Position numbers and translations under genes: made by a program. From Bacteroidota bacterium (GTDB lineage Bacteria; Bacteroidota; Bacteroidia; 2-12-FULL-35-15), in the NCBI GenBank assembly GCA_947479085.1, contig CANJYB010000004.1, positions 164,086 to 228,085 of the forward strand: a DNA stretch of 64,000 nt, read 5' to 3'. Numbering within the stretch: the first letter of the stretch is position 1; every line of letters begins with the position of its first letter. Below, piece by piece: positions 34,864 through 44,251 of the stretch. The notes below the pieces were generated by a model. The model saw only the letters and a list, made by a program, of their open reading frames with translations, was not told the origin of the DNA and did not search any database.

Positions 34864-34919
34864 TGTCCCATTTAGAACAAATCTAAATAAGGAAATAGTT
34901 AAATTTAAAGATAAAAACC

Positions 34920-35246
34920 ATGATAACGGTATCAGAAAACGCAAAACAACATGCGTTAAACTTAATAAAAAACGAAAATCACCCGGAAGGAACTTTTATT
35001 CGGGTGGGTGTAGATGGAGGAGGTTGCTCAGGACTTTCTTACAAACTTGAATTTGACAGCCAGATAAAAGAAGGCGACCAGGTATTTGAAGACAAAGGCA
35101 TTAAAATAGCAGTAGACAAAAAAAGTTTTCTTTACCTGATAGGCACCGAACTGGATTACACAGGCGGATTGAACGGAAAAGGATTTGTATTCATCAATCC
35201 GAACGCAAGCAGAACTTGTGGGTGTGGAGAAAGTTTTTCAGTATAA
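34920..35246 (+). CDS. sufA: A-type iron-sulfur assembly carrier (SufA/IscA family)
   Basis: The 108-residue protein holds or carries Fe-S clusters to apoproteins. Its three cluster cysteines are Cys36 (GGGCSGLSY) and Cys100 and Cys102 (SRTCGCGESF), the diagnostic A-type pattern. It is the first gene of the suf run with sufB, sufC and sufD. An inverted repeat separates it from sufB. The exact subfamily name (SufA, IscA or ErpA) cannot be fixed by eye; SufA is chosen by context. Confidence 0.9.
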   Translation: MITVSENAKQHALNLIKNENHPEGTFIRVGVDGGGCSGLSYKLEFDSQIKEGDQVFEDKGIKIAVDKKSFLYLIGTELDYTGGLNGKGFVFINPNASRTCGCGESFSV

Positions 35247-35248
35247 AT

Positions 35249-35316
35249 AAAAATCACCGCGAAGGCGCGAAGGTGCAAAGGAAATAACTTTGTGTCTTAG
35301 TGCCTTCGCGGTAAAA
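35249..35316. repeat. Inverted repeat with CCGCGAAGG-type words between sufA and sufB
   Basis: The left arm ATCACCGCGAAGGCGCG and right arm TGCCTTCGCGGTAAAA are near-complements, and the inner part (AAGGTGCAAAGG...CTTTGTGTCTTAG) extends the stem. The right end stops about 5 bases before the sufB start codon. It belongs to the same architectural class as the elements at 14381, 18981 and 21582. Confidence 0.65.
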
Positions 35317-35321
35317 AAAAT

Positions 35322-36773
35322 ATGGCAAACGAATTATTAGCGGAGCAGATAAGTAAAGAATACGAGTACGGTTTTGTTACAGATATTGAATCGGAGAATG
35401 CTCCGAAAGGATTAAATGAAGACATTATTCGTTTTATTTCTAAAAAGAAAAACGAACCGCAATGGATGTTGGATTATCGTTTAAAGGCTTATCGCTACTG
35501 GCTTACATTAGAAGAACCTCATTGGGCACATGTTACTTACCCCAAACCTGATTTTCAAAACATCATTTATTATTCCGTTCCTAAACAAAAAAAGCAATTG
35601 AATAGTCTGGATGAAGTAGATCCCGAACTATTGAAAACCTACGAAAAGCTTGGGATTTCCATGGAAGAACAGAAACGACTATCCGGAGTGGAAAGCCGAA
35701 TAGCTGTTGATTTTGTAATGGATAGTGTTTCAGTAAAAACAACATTTAAGGAAACATTGGCAGAAAAAGGAATCATCTTTTGTTCATTTGGCGAAGCCGT
35801 TCAGGAACATCCCGAACTGATTAAAAAGTACATGGGTTCGGTAGTTCCTTATGCTGATAATTTTTATGCAGCATTGAATTCAGCAGTATTTACTGATGGT
35901 TCGTTCTGTTATATCCCAAAAGGCGTTCGATGCCCGATGGAACTTTCTACTTATTTTCGTATTAATTCGGCCGGCACCGGTCAGTTTGAAAGGACTTTAA
36001 TTGTTGCGGACGAAGATTCTTACGTAAGTTACCTTGAAGGATGCACAGCCCCAATGCGGGATGAAAATCAATTGCACGCAGCAGTGGTGGAAATTGTTGC
36101 TCATAAAAACGGTGAGGTAAAATACAGTACAGTGCAAAACTGGTATCCGGGAGATAAGAACGGTAAAGGAGGGATATTTAATTTTGTTACCAAGAGAGGA
36201 ATTTGTTTGGAAGATAATTCTAAAATTTCATGGACACAGGTAGAAACAGGTTCGGCAGTTACTTGGAAATATCCAAGTGTAATATTAAAAGGAGATAACT
36301 CAGTAGGCGAATTTTATTCGGTTGCCGTTACCAATAACTATCAGCAGGCAGATACAGGGACCAAGATGATGCATTTGGGTAAAAATACCAGGAGCACTAT
36401 TATTTCAAAAGGTATTTCGGCTGGGTTTAGTAATAACAGTTACAGAGGCCTGGTTCGTATTTCGAAAGGAGCAACCAATGCCCGCAATTTTTCGCAATGC
36501 GATAGTTTGCTGATGGGCGATAAATGCGGAGCGCATACTTATCCATATATAGAAATAAAAGATAAATCAGGAATAGTGGAACACGAGGCAACTACCAGTA
36601 AAATTGGAGAAGACCAATTGTTTTATTGCAAATCGAGAGGAATAGATAATGAAAAAGCAATAGGGCTAATAGTTAATGGCTATTGCAAAGAAGTTTTAAA
36701 TAAACTGCCAATGGAGTTTGCTGTGGAGGCACAGAAGCTTTTGGCGGTTTCATTGGAAGGAAGTGTAGGATAA
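35322..36773 (+). CDS. sufB: Fe-S scaffold protein SufB
   Basis: The 483-residue protein is the scaffold subunit of the SufBC2D complex that assembles Fe-S clusters in the cytosol. It has the SufB core beta-helix with recognisable segments [23 protein letters not shown] and [16 protein letters not shown], and the C-terminal [20 protein letters not shown], where the conserved Cys and Glu lie. Length and motifs match SufB rather than SufD. It is followed by sufC and sufD. Confidence 0.96.
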   Translation: MANELLAEQISKEYEYGFVTDIESENAPKGLNEDIIRFISKKKNEPQWMLDYRLKAYRYWLTLEEPHWAHVTYPKPDFQNIIYYSVPKQKKQLNSLDEVDPELLKTYEKLGISMEEQKRLSGVESRIAVDFVMDSVSVKTTFKETLAEKGIIFCSFGEAVQEHPELIKKYMGSVVPYADNFYAALNSAVFTDGSFCYIPKGVRCPMELSTYFRINSAGTGQFERTLIVADEDSYVSYLEGCTAPMRDENQLHAAVVEIVAHKNGEVKYSTVQNWYPGDKNGKGGIFNFVTKRGICLEDNSKISWTQVETGSAVTWKYPSVILKGDNSVGEFYSVAVTNNYQQADTGTKMMHLGKNTRSTIISKGISAGFSNNSYRGLVRISKGATNARNFSQCDSLLMGDKCGAHTYPYIEIKDKSGIVEHEATTSKIGEDQLFYCKSRGIDNEKAIGLIVNGYCKEVLNKLPMEFAVEAQKLLAVSLEGSVG

Positions 36774-36799
36774 ATTGTTTACGAATTACTAATAAATAC

Positions 36800-36843
36800 A
36801 AATTACAAATCAAAAAGCTTTGCGCACTTTGCGTCTTTGCGAG
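36800..36843. repeat. Half-element with CTTTGCG words between sufB and sufC
   Basis: The stretch reads GCTTTGCGCACTTTGCGTCTTTGCGAG, a series of CTTTGCG/ACTTTGCGT words like one arm of the 35249 element, with no clear complementary arm. It ends about 10 bases before the sufC start codon. It appears to be a single arm of the same repeat family. Confidence 0.5.
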
Positions 36844-36854
36844 AAATAAAATAT

Positions 36855-37607
36855 ATGTTAAGCATTAAAAATTTACACGCATCAATTGGCGGAAAGGAAA
36901 TTCTAAAAGGAATTAATTTAGAAGTAAAAGCAGGAGAAGTTCATGCGATAATGGGACCAAATGGTTCAGGAAAAAGCACTTTATCTGCCGTGCTTGCCGG
37001 GAGAGAAGAATATGAGGTTACTGAGGGAGAAGTAATTTTTAATGGAAAAAACTTATTGGAAATGCCTCCTGAAGACAGGGCGAGAGAAGGGATTTTCCTT
37101 GCTTTTCAATACCCTGTGGAAATTCCCGGAGTGAGTAATGTTAATTTTTTGAAAACTGCTTTAAATGAAATTCGTGCTTACAAAGGATTGGAACCTATGG
37201 AAGCAAAAGATTTTTTAGCTAGATTAAAAGAGAAACAAAAACTAGTGGAACTAGATGGCAAACTGGCCAACAGAAGTGTAAATGAAGGATTCAGTGGAGG
37301 TGAAAAAAAGAGAAATGAAATATTTCAGATGGCAATGCTGGAACCAAAACTTGCTATATTGGATGAAACGGATAGCGGATTGGACATTGATGCATTGCGA
37401 ATAGTAGCCAATGGTGTAAATAAATTAAAATCTCCTGACAATGCAAGTATAGTGATTACTCACTATCAGCGTCTGCTTGATTATATTATTCCGGATGTGG
37501 TTCATATTCTTTATAATGGAAGAATAGTAAAAACTGGACCAAAAGAACTTGCCCTGGAACTGGAAGAGAAGGGATATGATTTTATAAAGGAAGAAGTGGG
37601 GGCGTAA
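36855..37607 (+). CDS. sufC: Fe-S assembly ATPase SufC
   Basis: I start at the ATG at 36855 (250 residues); an upstream TTG at 36837 lies within the repeat and is less likely. It is an ABC-type ATPase that powers the SufBCD scaffold. The Walker A GPNGSGKST is near residues 33-41, the SufC-type NEGFSGGEKKRNE signature near 140-152, and the Walker B with LAILDETDSGLDIDAL near 165-182. The stop codon overlaps the sufD start by one base (TAATG). Confidence 0.96.
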   Translation: MLSIKNLHASIGGKEILKGINLEVKAGEVHAIMGPNGSGKSTLSAVLAGREEYEVTEGEVIFNGKNLLEMPPEDRAREGIFLAFQYPVEIPGVSNVNFLKTALNEIRAYKGLEPMEAKDFLARLKEKQKLVELDGKLANRSVNEGFSGGEKKRNEIFQMAMLEPKLAILDETDSGLDIDALRIVANGVNKLKSPDNASIVITHYQRLLDYIIPDVVHILYNGRIVKTGPKELALELEEKGYDFIKEEVGA

Positions 37608-38902
37608 TGGAAACTGCAATAAAAAAAAATACCATAACAGATAAATTACTTGCCGAATTCGAAGCATCAAAACCTGCTTTGTTTGGTGATTTGAGTTTAA
37701 GGGAAGAAGCCATGAGAAGCTTTTTGAAGCAAGGTATTCCTAATAGAAAGAGCGAAGAATATAAGTATGTAAACATTGATGCGATGCTGAAGGGAGAGTT
37801 TTCTTTCTTTACCTATCGGCCTTTAATGGTTAAACAAATATCGAATACAAGGTTTTTAAAAGGTGCAATTAATATTGTTCTTGTAAACGGAAGGTGTGAA
37901 GAAAAGTTATCAGATATGACTTCCTTTCCAAAAGGATTGGAAATAGGTTACATAGCAGACGCTTCTTTTAATGAAGTATTTCAAAAGCACTTTTCTAAAT
38001 ATGCGGATATAAACACTGATGCTTTTATAGCATTGAATACTGCTTTAGCAAACGGTGGTGCATTTATCCATGTTGCTAAAGGAGCAGTTATTGAATCTCC
38101 GATTCATTTAATAAATATTTCTTCGGCAGAAGAAAGTACATTCGTTAATAGCAGAAATTTAATTGTTGTTGAAGAAAATGCACAGGTGAAATTAATTGAA
38201 TCATTCGAATCAGTGGATTGTACTGCTAAAACATTTACCAATTCAATTACTGAAATGGTTGTTGAAGCAGGTGCAATAGTTGATTATACCAAAATTGAAA
38301 ATGAAAACGAACAGGGATATTTAATAAATACCACTCAGGTTTATCAAAAAGAAAAATCTGTTGTTACTGCTAATACAATTACATTAAGTGGTTCTTTTGT
38401 AAGAAATAATCTGAATGTGGCTCTGGATGGAGAACATATTGAAACGCATTTGAATGGTTTGTATTTAACGAATGAAAATCAAGTGGTGGATAACCATACC
38501 CTTGTTGACCACAGGAAACCGAATTGCAATAGCAATGAACTTTATAAGGGAATAATAGAAGATAAATCTTCTGCCACTTTTAATGGAAAAATATTTGTAA
38601 GAATTGATGCGCAAAAGACAAATGCATTTCAATCAAACAAAAATATATTGCTGAGTGATGAAGGAACAATAAATACCAAACCGCAACTCGAAATATATGC
38701 GGATGATGTAAAATGCTCTCATGGTACATCTACTGGAAAACTAGATGCAGATAAAATATTTTACCTGCGGGCAAGAGGATTAAGTGAAATAAGTGCAAAA
38801 AAATTGTTGATGCACGCCTTTGCTTCTGAAGTGGTGGATGCAATTAAGATAGAATCATTGAGAGAATATATAGAAGAAAAAATATCGAAGCGTTTTGAGT
38901 AA
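37607..38902 (+). CDS. sufD: Fe-S scaffold protein SufD
   Basis: The 431-residue protein is the second scaffold subunit, a beta-helix partner of SufB. It has the SufD pattern with QGIPNRKSEEYKYVNI near the N-terminus, the central SSATFNGKIFVRIDAQKTNAFQSNKNILLSDEGTINTKPQLEIYADDVKCSHGTSTGKLDADKIFYLRARG region (read in parts) and the SufD C-terminus. The start overlaps the sufC stop. In most Bacteroidota the next gene is sufS, the cysteine desulfurase; here an EamA transporter follows instead. Confidence 0.95.
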   Translation: METAIKKNTITDKLLAEFEASKPALFGDLSLREEAMRSFLKQGIPNRKSEEYKYVNIDAMLKGEFSFFTYRPLMVKQISNTRFLKGAINIVLVNGRCEEKLSDMTSFPKGLEIGYIADASFNEVFQKHFSKYADINTDAFIALNTALANGGAFIHVAKGAVIESPIHLINISSAEESTFVNSRNLIVVEENAQVKLIESFESVDCTAKTFTNSITEMVVEAGAIVDYTKIENENEQGYLINTTQVYQKEKSVVTANTITLSGSFVRNNLNVALDGEHIETHLNGLYLTNENQVVDNHTLVDHRKPNCNSNELYKGIIEDKSSATFNGKIFVRIDAQKTNAFQSNKNILLSDEGTINTKPQLEIYADDVKCSHGTSTGKLDADKIFYLRARGLSEISAKKLLMHAFASEVVDAIKIESLREYIEEKISKRFE

Positions 38903-38906
38903 ACAC

Positions 38907-38936
38907 TTGTTTTTCTTATTTCTCTGATTACTTTTG
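38907..38936 (+). promoter_or_regulatory. Promoter of the EamA transporter gene
   Basis: TACTTTTG at 38929-38936 matches TAnnTTTG and has TTG at 38907-38909, 19 bases upstream, at the correct -33 spacing. Its presence shows that the transporter has its own promoter rather than depending on suf transcription. Confidence 0.65.
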
Positions 38937-38954
38937 CCTGATAATATTTAATCT

Positions 38955-39854
38955 GTGCTTTTTAAAAACAAGAACCTCCTTTTACTTCACTTCATCGTTT
39001 TTATCTGGGGGTGGTCTCCAATACTCGGTAAACTTTTAAACTTAGAAAATGTAATTGCTTTCCAACTCGTTTGGTTTCGAATGTTGATTACAATTATTAC
39101 CATTTCCATTTATCTGATTGCAACCAAAAGAAATATTAGGGTTTCTAAAAACGATTTTTATAAGCTAATTGGTATTGGTGCTATCATTGCTTTTCACTGG
39201 TTCTGTTTTTACAATGCAATAAATGTTTCCAACGTTTCGGTCACTTTGGTTGCCTTTGCCACGGGAACTTTATTTACCTCTCTTATTGAACCCATCTTTT
39301 ATAAAAGAAAAATAATTCGTTACGAAATTGTTTTCGGAATGGTAATTATTGCTGCCATTGCAATGATATTTAAAGTGGAAACACAATTTGCCTGGGGAAT
39401 CATTTTTGGAATGCTGGCAGCATTAACATCCTCCTTATTTACGGTATTCAATGGGCTAATGGTGCGCAGAATTCCTTCTTCAGTTATTGCTATTTATGAG
39501 TTAAGTGGAGGGTTTATAGTATTGTCAATTTATTTGTTATTTACAGGAGAATTTTCCTCTCATTTTTTTACCATTACTCCTTATGCATGGCTTTGGCTTT
39601 CTATTTTATCTGTTTTAGGAACTGCATTTCCATTCATTGCAAGTGTTAACCTGATGAAAAAGATAAGTCCATATACCATAACATTAACTGTGAATTTGGA
39701 AACAGTTTACGGGATTGTAATTGCTTATTTTCTTTGGAAACAAAACGAATCGATGACGGTCGGATTTTATATCGGTACCTTTGTAATACTTTCCACCATC
39801 TTCGGGAATGCTATATTCAAGCAATATTTAAAACGACAAGAGAATAATTTATAA
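38955..39854 (+). CDS. EamA/DMT-family membrane transporter
   Basis: The 299-residue protein starts at a GTG, 18 bases after its promoter box, with a good N-terminus (MLFKNKNLLLLHFIVFIWG). It has ten predicted membrane helices in two EamA halves (about residues 8-140 and 150-290), and a GWSPILGK segment near the first helix typical of the drug/metabolite transporter superfamily. It should export a small metabolite such as an amino acid, but the substrate is unknown. It sits between sufD and ispG with no obvious functional tie. Confidence 0.85.
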   Translation: MLFKNKNLLLLHFIVFIWGWSPILGKLLNLENVIAFQLVWFRMLITIITISIYLIATKRNIRVSKNDFYKLIGIGAIIAFHWFCFYNAINVSNVSVTLVAFATGTLFTSLIEPIFYKRKIIRYEIVFGMVIIAAIAMIFKVETQFAWGIIFGMLAALTSSLFTVFNGLMVRRIPSSVIAIYELSGGFIVLSIYLLFTGEFSSHFFTITPYAWLWLSILSVLGTAFPFIASVNLMKKISPYTITLTVNLETVYGIVIAYFLWKQNESMTVGFYIGTFVILSTIFGNAIFKQYLKRQENNL

Positions 39855-39859
39855 TTTTG
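39852..39859 (+). promoter_or_regulatory. -7 promoter box of ispG
   Basis: TAATTTTG matches TAnnTTTG and lies 17 bases before the ispG start codon, overlapping the end of the transporter gene. A -33 TTG is not evident. Confidence 0.4.
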
Positions 39860-39876
39860 CATAAGACAAAATACCA

Positions 39877-41811
39877 ATGAATACCAAACTTTATTGTAAC
39901 AGCCTTACCGAATATTCACGATACAAAACCAGGGTGGTAACTATTGGTGATGTGCCGATGGGTGGAGATAATCCAATTCGGGTGCAGAGTATGACTACCA
40001 CTGATACTATGAATACCATAGCCACTGTGGAACAAAGCATCAGGATGATTGATGCCGGTTGTGAGTATGTCAGAATAACTGCACCAAGTATTAAGGAAGC
40101 GGAGAATTTGCTGAACATAAAAAACGAATTACGCAAAAGGGGATACAACACTCCTTTGATTGCAGATATTCATTTTACCCCTAATGCTGCTGAACTTGCA
40201 GCAAGGATAGTGGAGAAGGTCAGAGTTAACCCGGGTAATTATGCGGATAAAAAAAAGTTTGAAGAAATAGATTACACCAATAACAGCTATGAAGCAGAAT
40301 TGGAGCGCATCCGAAAAAGATTTACTCCACTAGTAAAAATATGTAAAGAGTATGGAACAGCGATGAGAATTGGAACTAATCATGGTTCTTTAAGTGATCG
40401 GATTCTTAGTCGTTATGGTGATACTCCCCTTGGGATGGTGGAAAGTGCATTGGAATTTTTGCGGATTTGTGAAGACAATAGTTACTTCAATATTGTTCTT
40501 TCCATGAAAGCAAGTAACCCTAAAGTAATGGTGGAAGCTTACCGAATGTTGATTCAGAAAATGCAGGAGCTGAATATGAATTATCCTTTGCATCTTGGCG
40601 TTACCGAAGCAGGCGAAGGCGAAGATGGACGGATTAAATCAGCTGTGGGCATTGGTACTTTGCTTGAAGATGGAATAGGAGATACAGTGCGGGTATCCTT
40701 AACGGAAGATCCTGAATTTGAAATTCCTGTTGCAAAACACCTGATTGAGCGCTACTCCAATAGAACTAAACATAAGCAGATTGCGTCAATAGATAGCCTT
40801 CCATATAATCCTTACGAATTTGAAAGAAGAAAAACAGAAGAAATAAATCATATAGGAGGCCATCAAGTTCCTCGGGTGATAATGGATTTCAGTAGTAAAG
40901 AGAACATTACTGCCGCCTCATTATTTTCAGTGGGGTACAATTATTCTGTTCCTCTGGATAAATGGAATATTACCGACCAGGCCTGTGATTATATTTTTGT
41001 TGGAAACAACAAAGTAGATTTTGAAATACCCGGGACCTTGGGATTAATATATAATTATAGTGTATGGGAAGGATTGGAAAATAAAACAAGAGTTTATCCT
41101 TTGTTTTCTGCAGAAGAATATTCTTCAACAAAAAACAAATCAGATGTTTTGAATTTTGTAAGCATTAACATTGATTATTTATTTCAAAACAATTCAACAA
41201 TAAAACAATACAACAATAAAACAGTTTTGGTATTCGAAACTTCAAATGAGCATGGAATGGCAGAACAGCGCAGGATGTTTATTGATCTAATGCAAAACAA
41301 CGCTTCTATTCCAGTAATTATTAAACGAAGTTATTCAGGTTTATCAAAAGAAAAATTTGAACTGTATTCTTCCACGGACTTGGGTGCTTTATTTTTAGAT
41401 GGTTTTGGAGATGGTGTTTGGCTTACAAACAAAGAACAACAGACAACAAACAACAAATTAATTAATTCAACAGCTTTTGGGATACTGCAAGCTACCCGTA
41501 TGCGTATTTCCAAAACTGAATATATTTCCTGTCCTTCGTGCGGCAGAACTTTGTTTGATTTGCAGGAAACTACCGCTAAAATCCGCTCACGTACTTCTCA
41601 TTTAAAAGGTGTAAAGATTGGTATTATGGGGTGCATTGTAAATGGTCCGGGCGAAATGGCGGATGCTGATTATGGGTATGTGGGAACAGGAGTAGGTAAA
41701 ATTACTTTATATAAAGGTAAGGAAGTGGTGGAAAGGAATGTGAATTCAGAAAACGCAGTGGATGCTTTGGTGGAATTAATTAAGAAACATGGAGATTGGG
41801 TGGAGATTTAG
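39877..41811 (+). CDS. ispG: 4-hydroxy-3-methylbut-2-enyl diphosphate synthase, long form
   Basis: The 644-residue enzyme carries out the penultimate step of the MEP isoprenoid pathway, reducing methylerythritol cyclodiphosphate with a [4Fe-4S] cluster. The N-terminal TIM barrel contains NPIRVQSMTTTDTMNT, VRVNPGNYADKK and GTNHGSLSDRIL. A large middle domain of roughly 250 residues (about 290-540) is inserted, as in plant and Bacteroidota IspG. The C-terminal cluster domain has Cys552 and Cys555 (SCPSCGR), Cys586 (GIMGCIVNGPGE) and Glu593. It is a likely client of the neighbouring suf genes. A terminator follows the stop. Confidence 0.96.
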   Translation: MNTKLYCNSLTEYSRYKTRVVTIGDVPMGGDNPIRVQSMTTTDTMNTIATVEQSIRMIDAGCEYVRITAPSIKEAENLLNIKNELRKRGYNTPLIADIHFTPNAAELAARIVEKVRVNPGNYADKKKFEEIDYTNNSYEAELERIRKRFTPLVKICKEYGTAMRIGTNHGSLSDRILSRYGDTPLGMVESALEFLRICEDNSYFNIVLSMKASNPKVMVEAYRMLIQKMQELNMNYPLHLGVTEAGEGEDGRIKSAVGIGTLLEDGIGDTVRVSLTEDPEFEIPVAKHLIERYSNRTKHKQIASIDSLPYNPYEFERRKTEEINHIGGHQVPRVIMDFSSKENITAASLFSVGYNYSVPLDKWNITDQACDYIFVGNNKVDFEIPGTLGLIYNYSVWEGLENKTRVYPLFSAEEYSSTKNKSDVLNFVSINIDYLFQNNSTIKQYNNKTVLVFETSNEHGMAEQRRMFIDLMQNNASIPVIIKRSYSGLSKEKFELYSSTDLGALFLDGFGDGVWLTNKEQQTTNNKLINSTAFGILQATRMRISKTEYISCPSCGRTLFDLQETTAKIRSRTSHLKGVKIGIMGCIVNGPGEMADADYGYVGTGVGKITLYKGKEVVERNVNSENAVDALVELIKKHGDWVEI

Positions 41812-41839
41812 AAGAATAAAAATAATGAAGGATTAAACT

Positions 41840-41878
41840 AAATCCGTTTCTCTGAAAAGGGAAGCGGATTTTTTATTT
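41840..41878 (+). terminator. Intrinsic terminator of ispG
   Basis: AATCCGTTTC and GAAGCGGATT pair, with one mismatch, around an 11-base loop, then a TTTTTTATTT tail follows. Confidence 0.85.
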
Positions 41879-42022
41879 AGACAAAAGCAATGGGAGTTAA
41901 CGATTTCTGTTAAAAAAGAATTAATTTTAAAATGTTTTCAGAGATTTGTCCAATTCTAAAAACTTAATCGTTATTGAAGTATAAATAAACTAATTTTAAC
42001 AAAACTAAAAAAACAAAACAAA

Positions 42023-42406
42023 ATGACAGCAAAAGAAAACGCACTTAACTGGTTCGAAATATCTGTATCGGATATGAATCGCGCAAAAAAATTCTATGAA
42101 ACAGTTTTCGGAATTGAAATGCAGGAACAGGAAATGATGGGAATGAAAATGGCTTTTTTCCCAGCAGAAGACATGAATGGAAAGGTATCAGGAAGTTTGG
42201 TACAAGGCCCCATGCACAAGCCAAGTGCAGATGGTGCAAAGATTTATTTGAATGGAAATCCTGACCTGGATATTGCACTTGGAAAAGTGGCAGCTGCAGG
42301 TGGCAAAGTAACGATGCCAAAAACTAAAATCAGTGATGAAGTTGGTTGTGTGGCTTTCTTTACCGACACTGAAGGAAATACAGTAGCAATGCATTCAAAT
42401 AAATAA
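42023..42406 (+). CDS. VOC-family (glyoxalase-like) protein
   Basis: The 127-residue protein has the vicinal-oxygen-chelate fold pattern: WFEISVSDMNRAKKFYETVFGIEM at the start and VACFTDTEGNTVAMHS-type end (here CVAFFTDTEGNTVAMHS) with the Glu and His expected at the metal site. Many VOC proteins are small, cytosolic and metal-dependent, acting in resistance or detoxification; the substrate is unknown. It is a single-gene unit with a terminator right after. In Bacteroidota, VOC and YCII genes frequently stand next to ECF sigma genes, as here. Confidence 0.85.
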   Translation: MTAKENALNWFEISVSDMNRAKKFYETVFGIEMQEQEMMGMKMAFFPAEDMNGKVSGSLVQGPMHKPSADGAKIYLNGNPDLDIALGKVAAAGGKVTMPKTKISDEVGCVAFFTDTEGNTVAMHSNK

Positions 42407-42418
42407 ATCATCAAAACT

Positions 42419-42463
42419 AAATCAATACCATTCAGGAAAATATCCCGAATGGTATTGATTTTA
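42419..42463 (+). terminator. Intrinsic terminator after the VOC gene
   Basis: AATCAATACCATTC and GAATGGTATTGATT are perfect complements around a 13-base loop, followed by a short T-run and A-run. Confidence 0.85.
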
Positions 42464-42486
42464 AAAACAATCTAAATTGAAAAAGT

Positions 42487-42834
42487 ATGAAAGAATTTTT
42501 ATTAGTATTCAGAAGAGATGCCCAAAGCAGGGAAGCTCAGCCTTCGCCTGAACAAATTCAGGCAATGATGAAACCTTGGCAGGATTGGATGGGAAGCATG
42601 GCAGCGCAAAACAAATTGGTTAGTTCGGGCAACCAACTCAACGAGGATGGCAGGATAGTAAAACCGGGTAAACTGGTAACAAACGGTCCTTATGTGGAAA
42701 CAAAAGAGGCGATAGGAGGCTACATAATTATAAGGGCCAATTCATTGGACGAAGCCGCAGAACTTTCAAAAGATTGCCCGATACTTAACATGGGTGGCAA
42801 TGTGGAGGTGAGGATGCTGGTGCCGATGGATTAA
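42487..42834 (+). CDS. YCII-domain protein
   Basis: The 115-residue protein has the YCII-related pattern: MKEFLLVFRRDAQ, then QAMMKPWQDWMGSM, then VTNGPYVETKEAIGGYIIIRANSLDEAAELSKDCP. The family has a ferredoxin-like fold with a conserved His/Asp site of uncertain activity. It precedes an ECF sigma gene with a DUF6596-type C-terminal part, a pairing I recall as common in bacteria, where YCII proteins are often encoded just upstream of such sigma factors. Its function may be linked to the sigma factor. Confidence 0.85.
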   Translation: MKEFLLVFRRDAQSREAQPSPEQIQAMMKPWQDWMGSMAAQNKLVSSGNQLNEDGRIVKPGKLVTNGPYVETKEAIGGYIIIRANSLDEAAELSKDCPILNMGGNVEVRMLVPMD

Positions 42835-42844
42835 TAAAGTTTTG

Positions 42845-42915
42845 GTTTGCACGCATAAACGCAAGGGGCACAGCAAATGGTATCACTATTTTTGTTGTAC
42901 TCTTTGCGTTTTTAT
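42845..42915. repeat. Imperfect inverted repeat with ACGCAAG/CTTTGCG words
   Basis: The left side reads TGCACGCATAAACGCAAGGGGCACAGC and the right side TTGTACTCTTTGCGTTTTTAT, which are partly complementary. It resembles the word-built elements at 35249 and 36800 and lies in the gap between the YCII gene and the sigma gene. Confidence 0.4.
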
Positions 42916-42935
42916 TTCAAATAAACTTACTTTTG
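42903..42935 (+). promoter_or_regulatory. Promoter of the interrupted sigma gene
   Basis: TACTTTTG at 42928-42935 matches TAnnTTTG, with TTTG at 42903-42906, 21 bases upstream. The start codon of the sigma gene is 13 bases after the box. Confidence 0.6.
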
Positions 42936-42948
42936 AAAAAATAATTTA

Positions 42949-44196
42949 TTGATGGAAGAAAAGGAATTACTCCCACATTTATTCAGAACAGAATACAGGA
43001 AAATAATTTCTGTACTCTGTAAACTTTTCGGAATCGAGCATATTGAAATAGCTGAAGATATCGTGAGTGATACTTTTCTGTTGGCTTCGCAAACCTGGGG
43101 TTTAAAAGGGTTGCCAAAGAATCCAACAGCATGGCTTTATACTATTTCGAAGAATAAAGCCCTCGATTTTTTAAAACACAATAAAATATTTACATGAAAA
43201 ATTTCAATAGAATTAAAAAATTCAGAATCCACTTTGCTTGAAACGGAAATAGATTTATCAAATAAAAATATTAATGATAGTCAGTTGCAAATGATGTTTG
43301 CAATTTGTCATCCTTGTATTTCGGTAGAATCGCAAATTGGTTTGTCATTAAATATTCTTTGCGGTTTTGGTGCTGAAGAAATAGCAGACGCATTTTTGAG
43401 CAATAAGGAAACAATTTATAAACGATTAAAAAGAGCGAAGGAAAAATTAAGAGAAGAAAAAATAAAGGTAGAATTGCCGGAACAAAAGGAAATTACTGTA
43501 AGATTAGAAACAGTATTAACCACGTTATATTTATTGTTCAGTGAAGGGTATTATTCATCGTCCCAAAATGCTACATTACGAAGAGACCTTTGTGTTGAAG
43601 CTATGCGATTAAACCTGATGCTGGTGGAAAACGAAGCAACAAATACTCCATTTGCAAATGCATTACTTTCGCTTATGTGTTTTCATTCATCAAGGTTTGA
43701 AGCGAGAACAAATGAAACCGGAGATATTATTTTATACGAAGAGCAGGATGAAACGCTTTGGAATAAAGAATTAATTGAAAAAGGAGAATATTACCTGAAT
43801 CAGGCATCAAAGGGAAATAAACTTTCAAAATATCATTTGGAAGCAGCCATTGCTTATTGGCATACAAACAAAGCGGATACGAAAGAAAAGTGGGAGAATG
43901 TTTTGCAATTATACAACCGGCTGTTACAAATAGAGTATTCACCAATTGCGGCATTGAACAGAACGTATGCCTTATCAAAAGCCAACGGGAAAGCGGAGGC
44001 GATAAAGGAAGCAGAAAAGCTGAATCTCGCGGATAATCATTTATACCATTCGTTATTAGGAAATCTTTATACAGATAGTAATAATACCAAAGCATTAAAT
44101 CATCTGAAAATGGCATTGTCTCTTGTGAAAACAACTCAGGATAAAAATGTGATTTCAAAAAAGATTAAAATGCTGGAAGAAATGAAGAATAATTAA
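42949..44196 (+). pseudogene. ECF sigma factor (SigJ/DUF6596-like) with one in-frame TGA
   Basis: The frame runs from ATG at 42949 to a stop at 44194-44196 and is interrupted by a single TGA at 43195-43197; both halves are in the same frame (no length change). The first part (82 residues) has sigma region 2: EIAEDIVSDTFLLASQTW and WLYTISKNKALDFLK. The second part continues KISIELKN without a gap and contains the region 4 HTH ILCGFGAEEIADAFLSNKETIYKRLKRAKEKL, read in parts, then the DUF6596 helical domain (SEGYYSSSQN and NRTYALSKANGKAEAI). The intact relative would be about 415 residues. It follows the YCII gene. The interruption could be a true nonsense mutation, a sequencing error or readthrough; codons read normally elsewhere, so a recoded TGA is unlikely. 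Confidence 0.8.
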
Positions 44197-44251
44197 TTTT
44201 TGCAGTTTTAATACTGGTAAAATAATTCCCTGTTTTATTCATATCTTTTTC

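Larger units (their letters stand above)
34108..34919. other. Gene-free intergenic region of 812 bases
   Basis: This gap between the divergent MORN gene and sufA holds the 21-bp GGCCGG array (34292-34514), a hairpin followed by a T-rich run (34538-34560) and the sufA promoter. Two overlapping forward ORFs (34183-34521 and 34299-34565) exist, but their 7-residue periodicity merely restates the 21-bp array. No convincing coding start or family resemblance was seen. Confidence 0.7.

Noticed and set aside
43195..43197. TGA read as a sense codon (genetic code change)
   Set aside because: Other genes use TGA as a normal stop and the second interrupted gene uses TAA, so a nonsense mutation or error is simpler.
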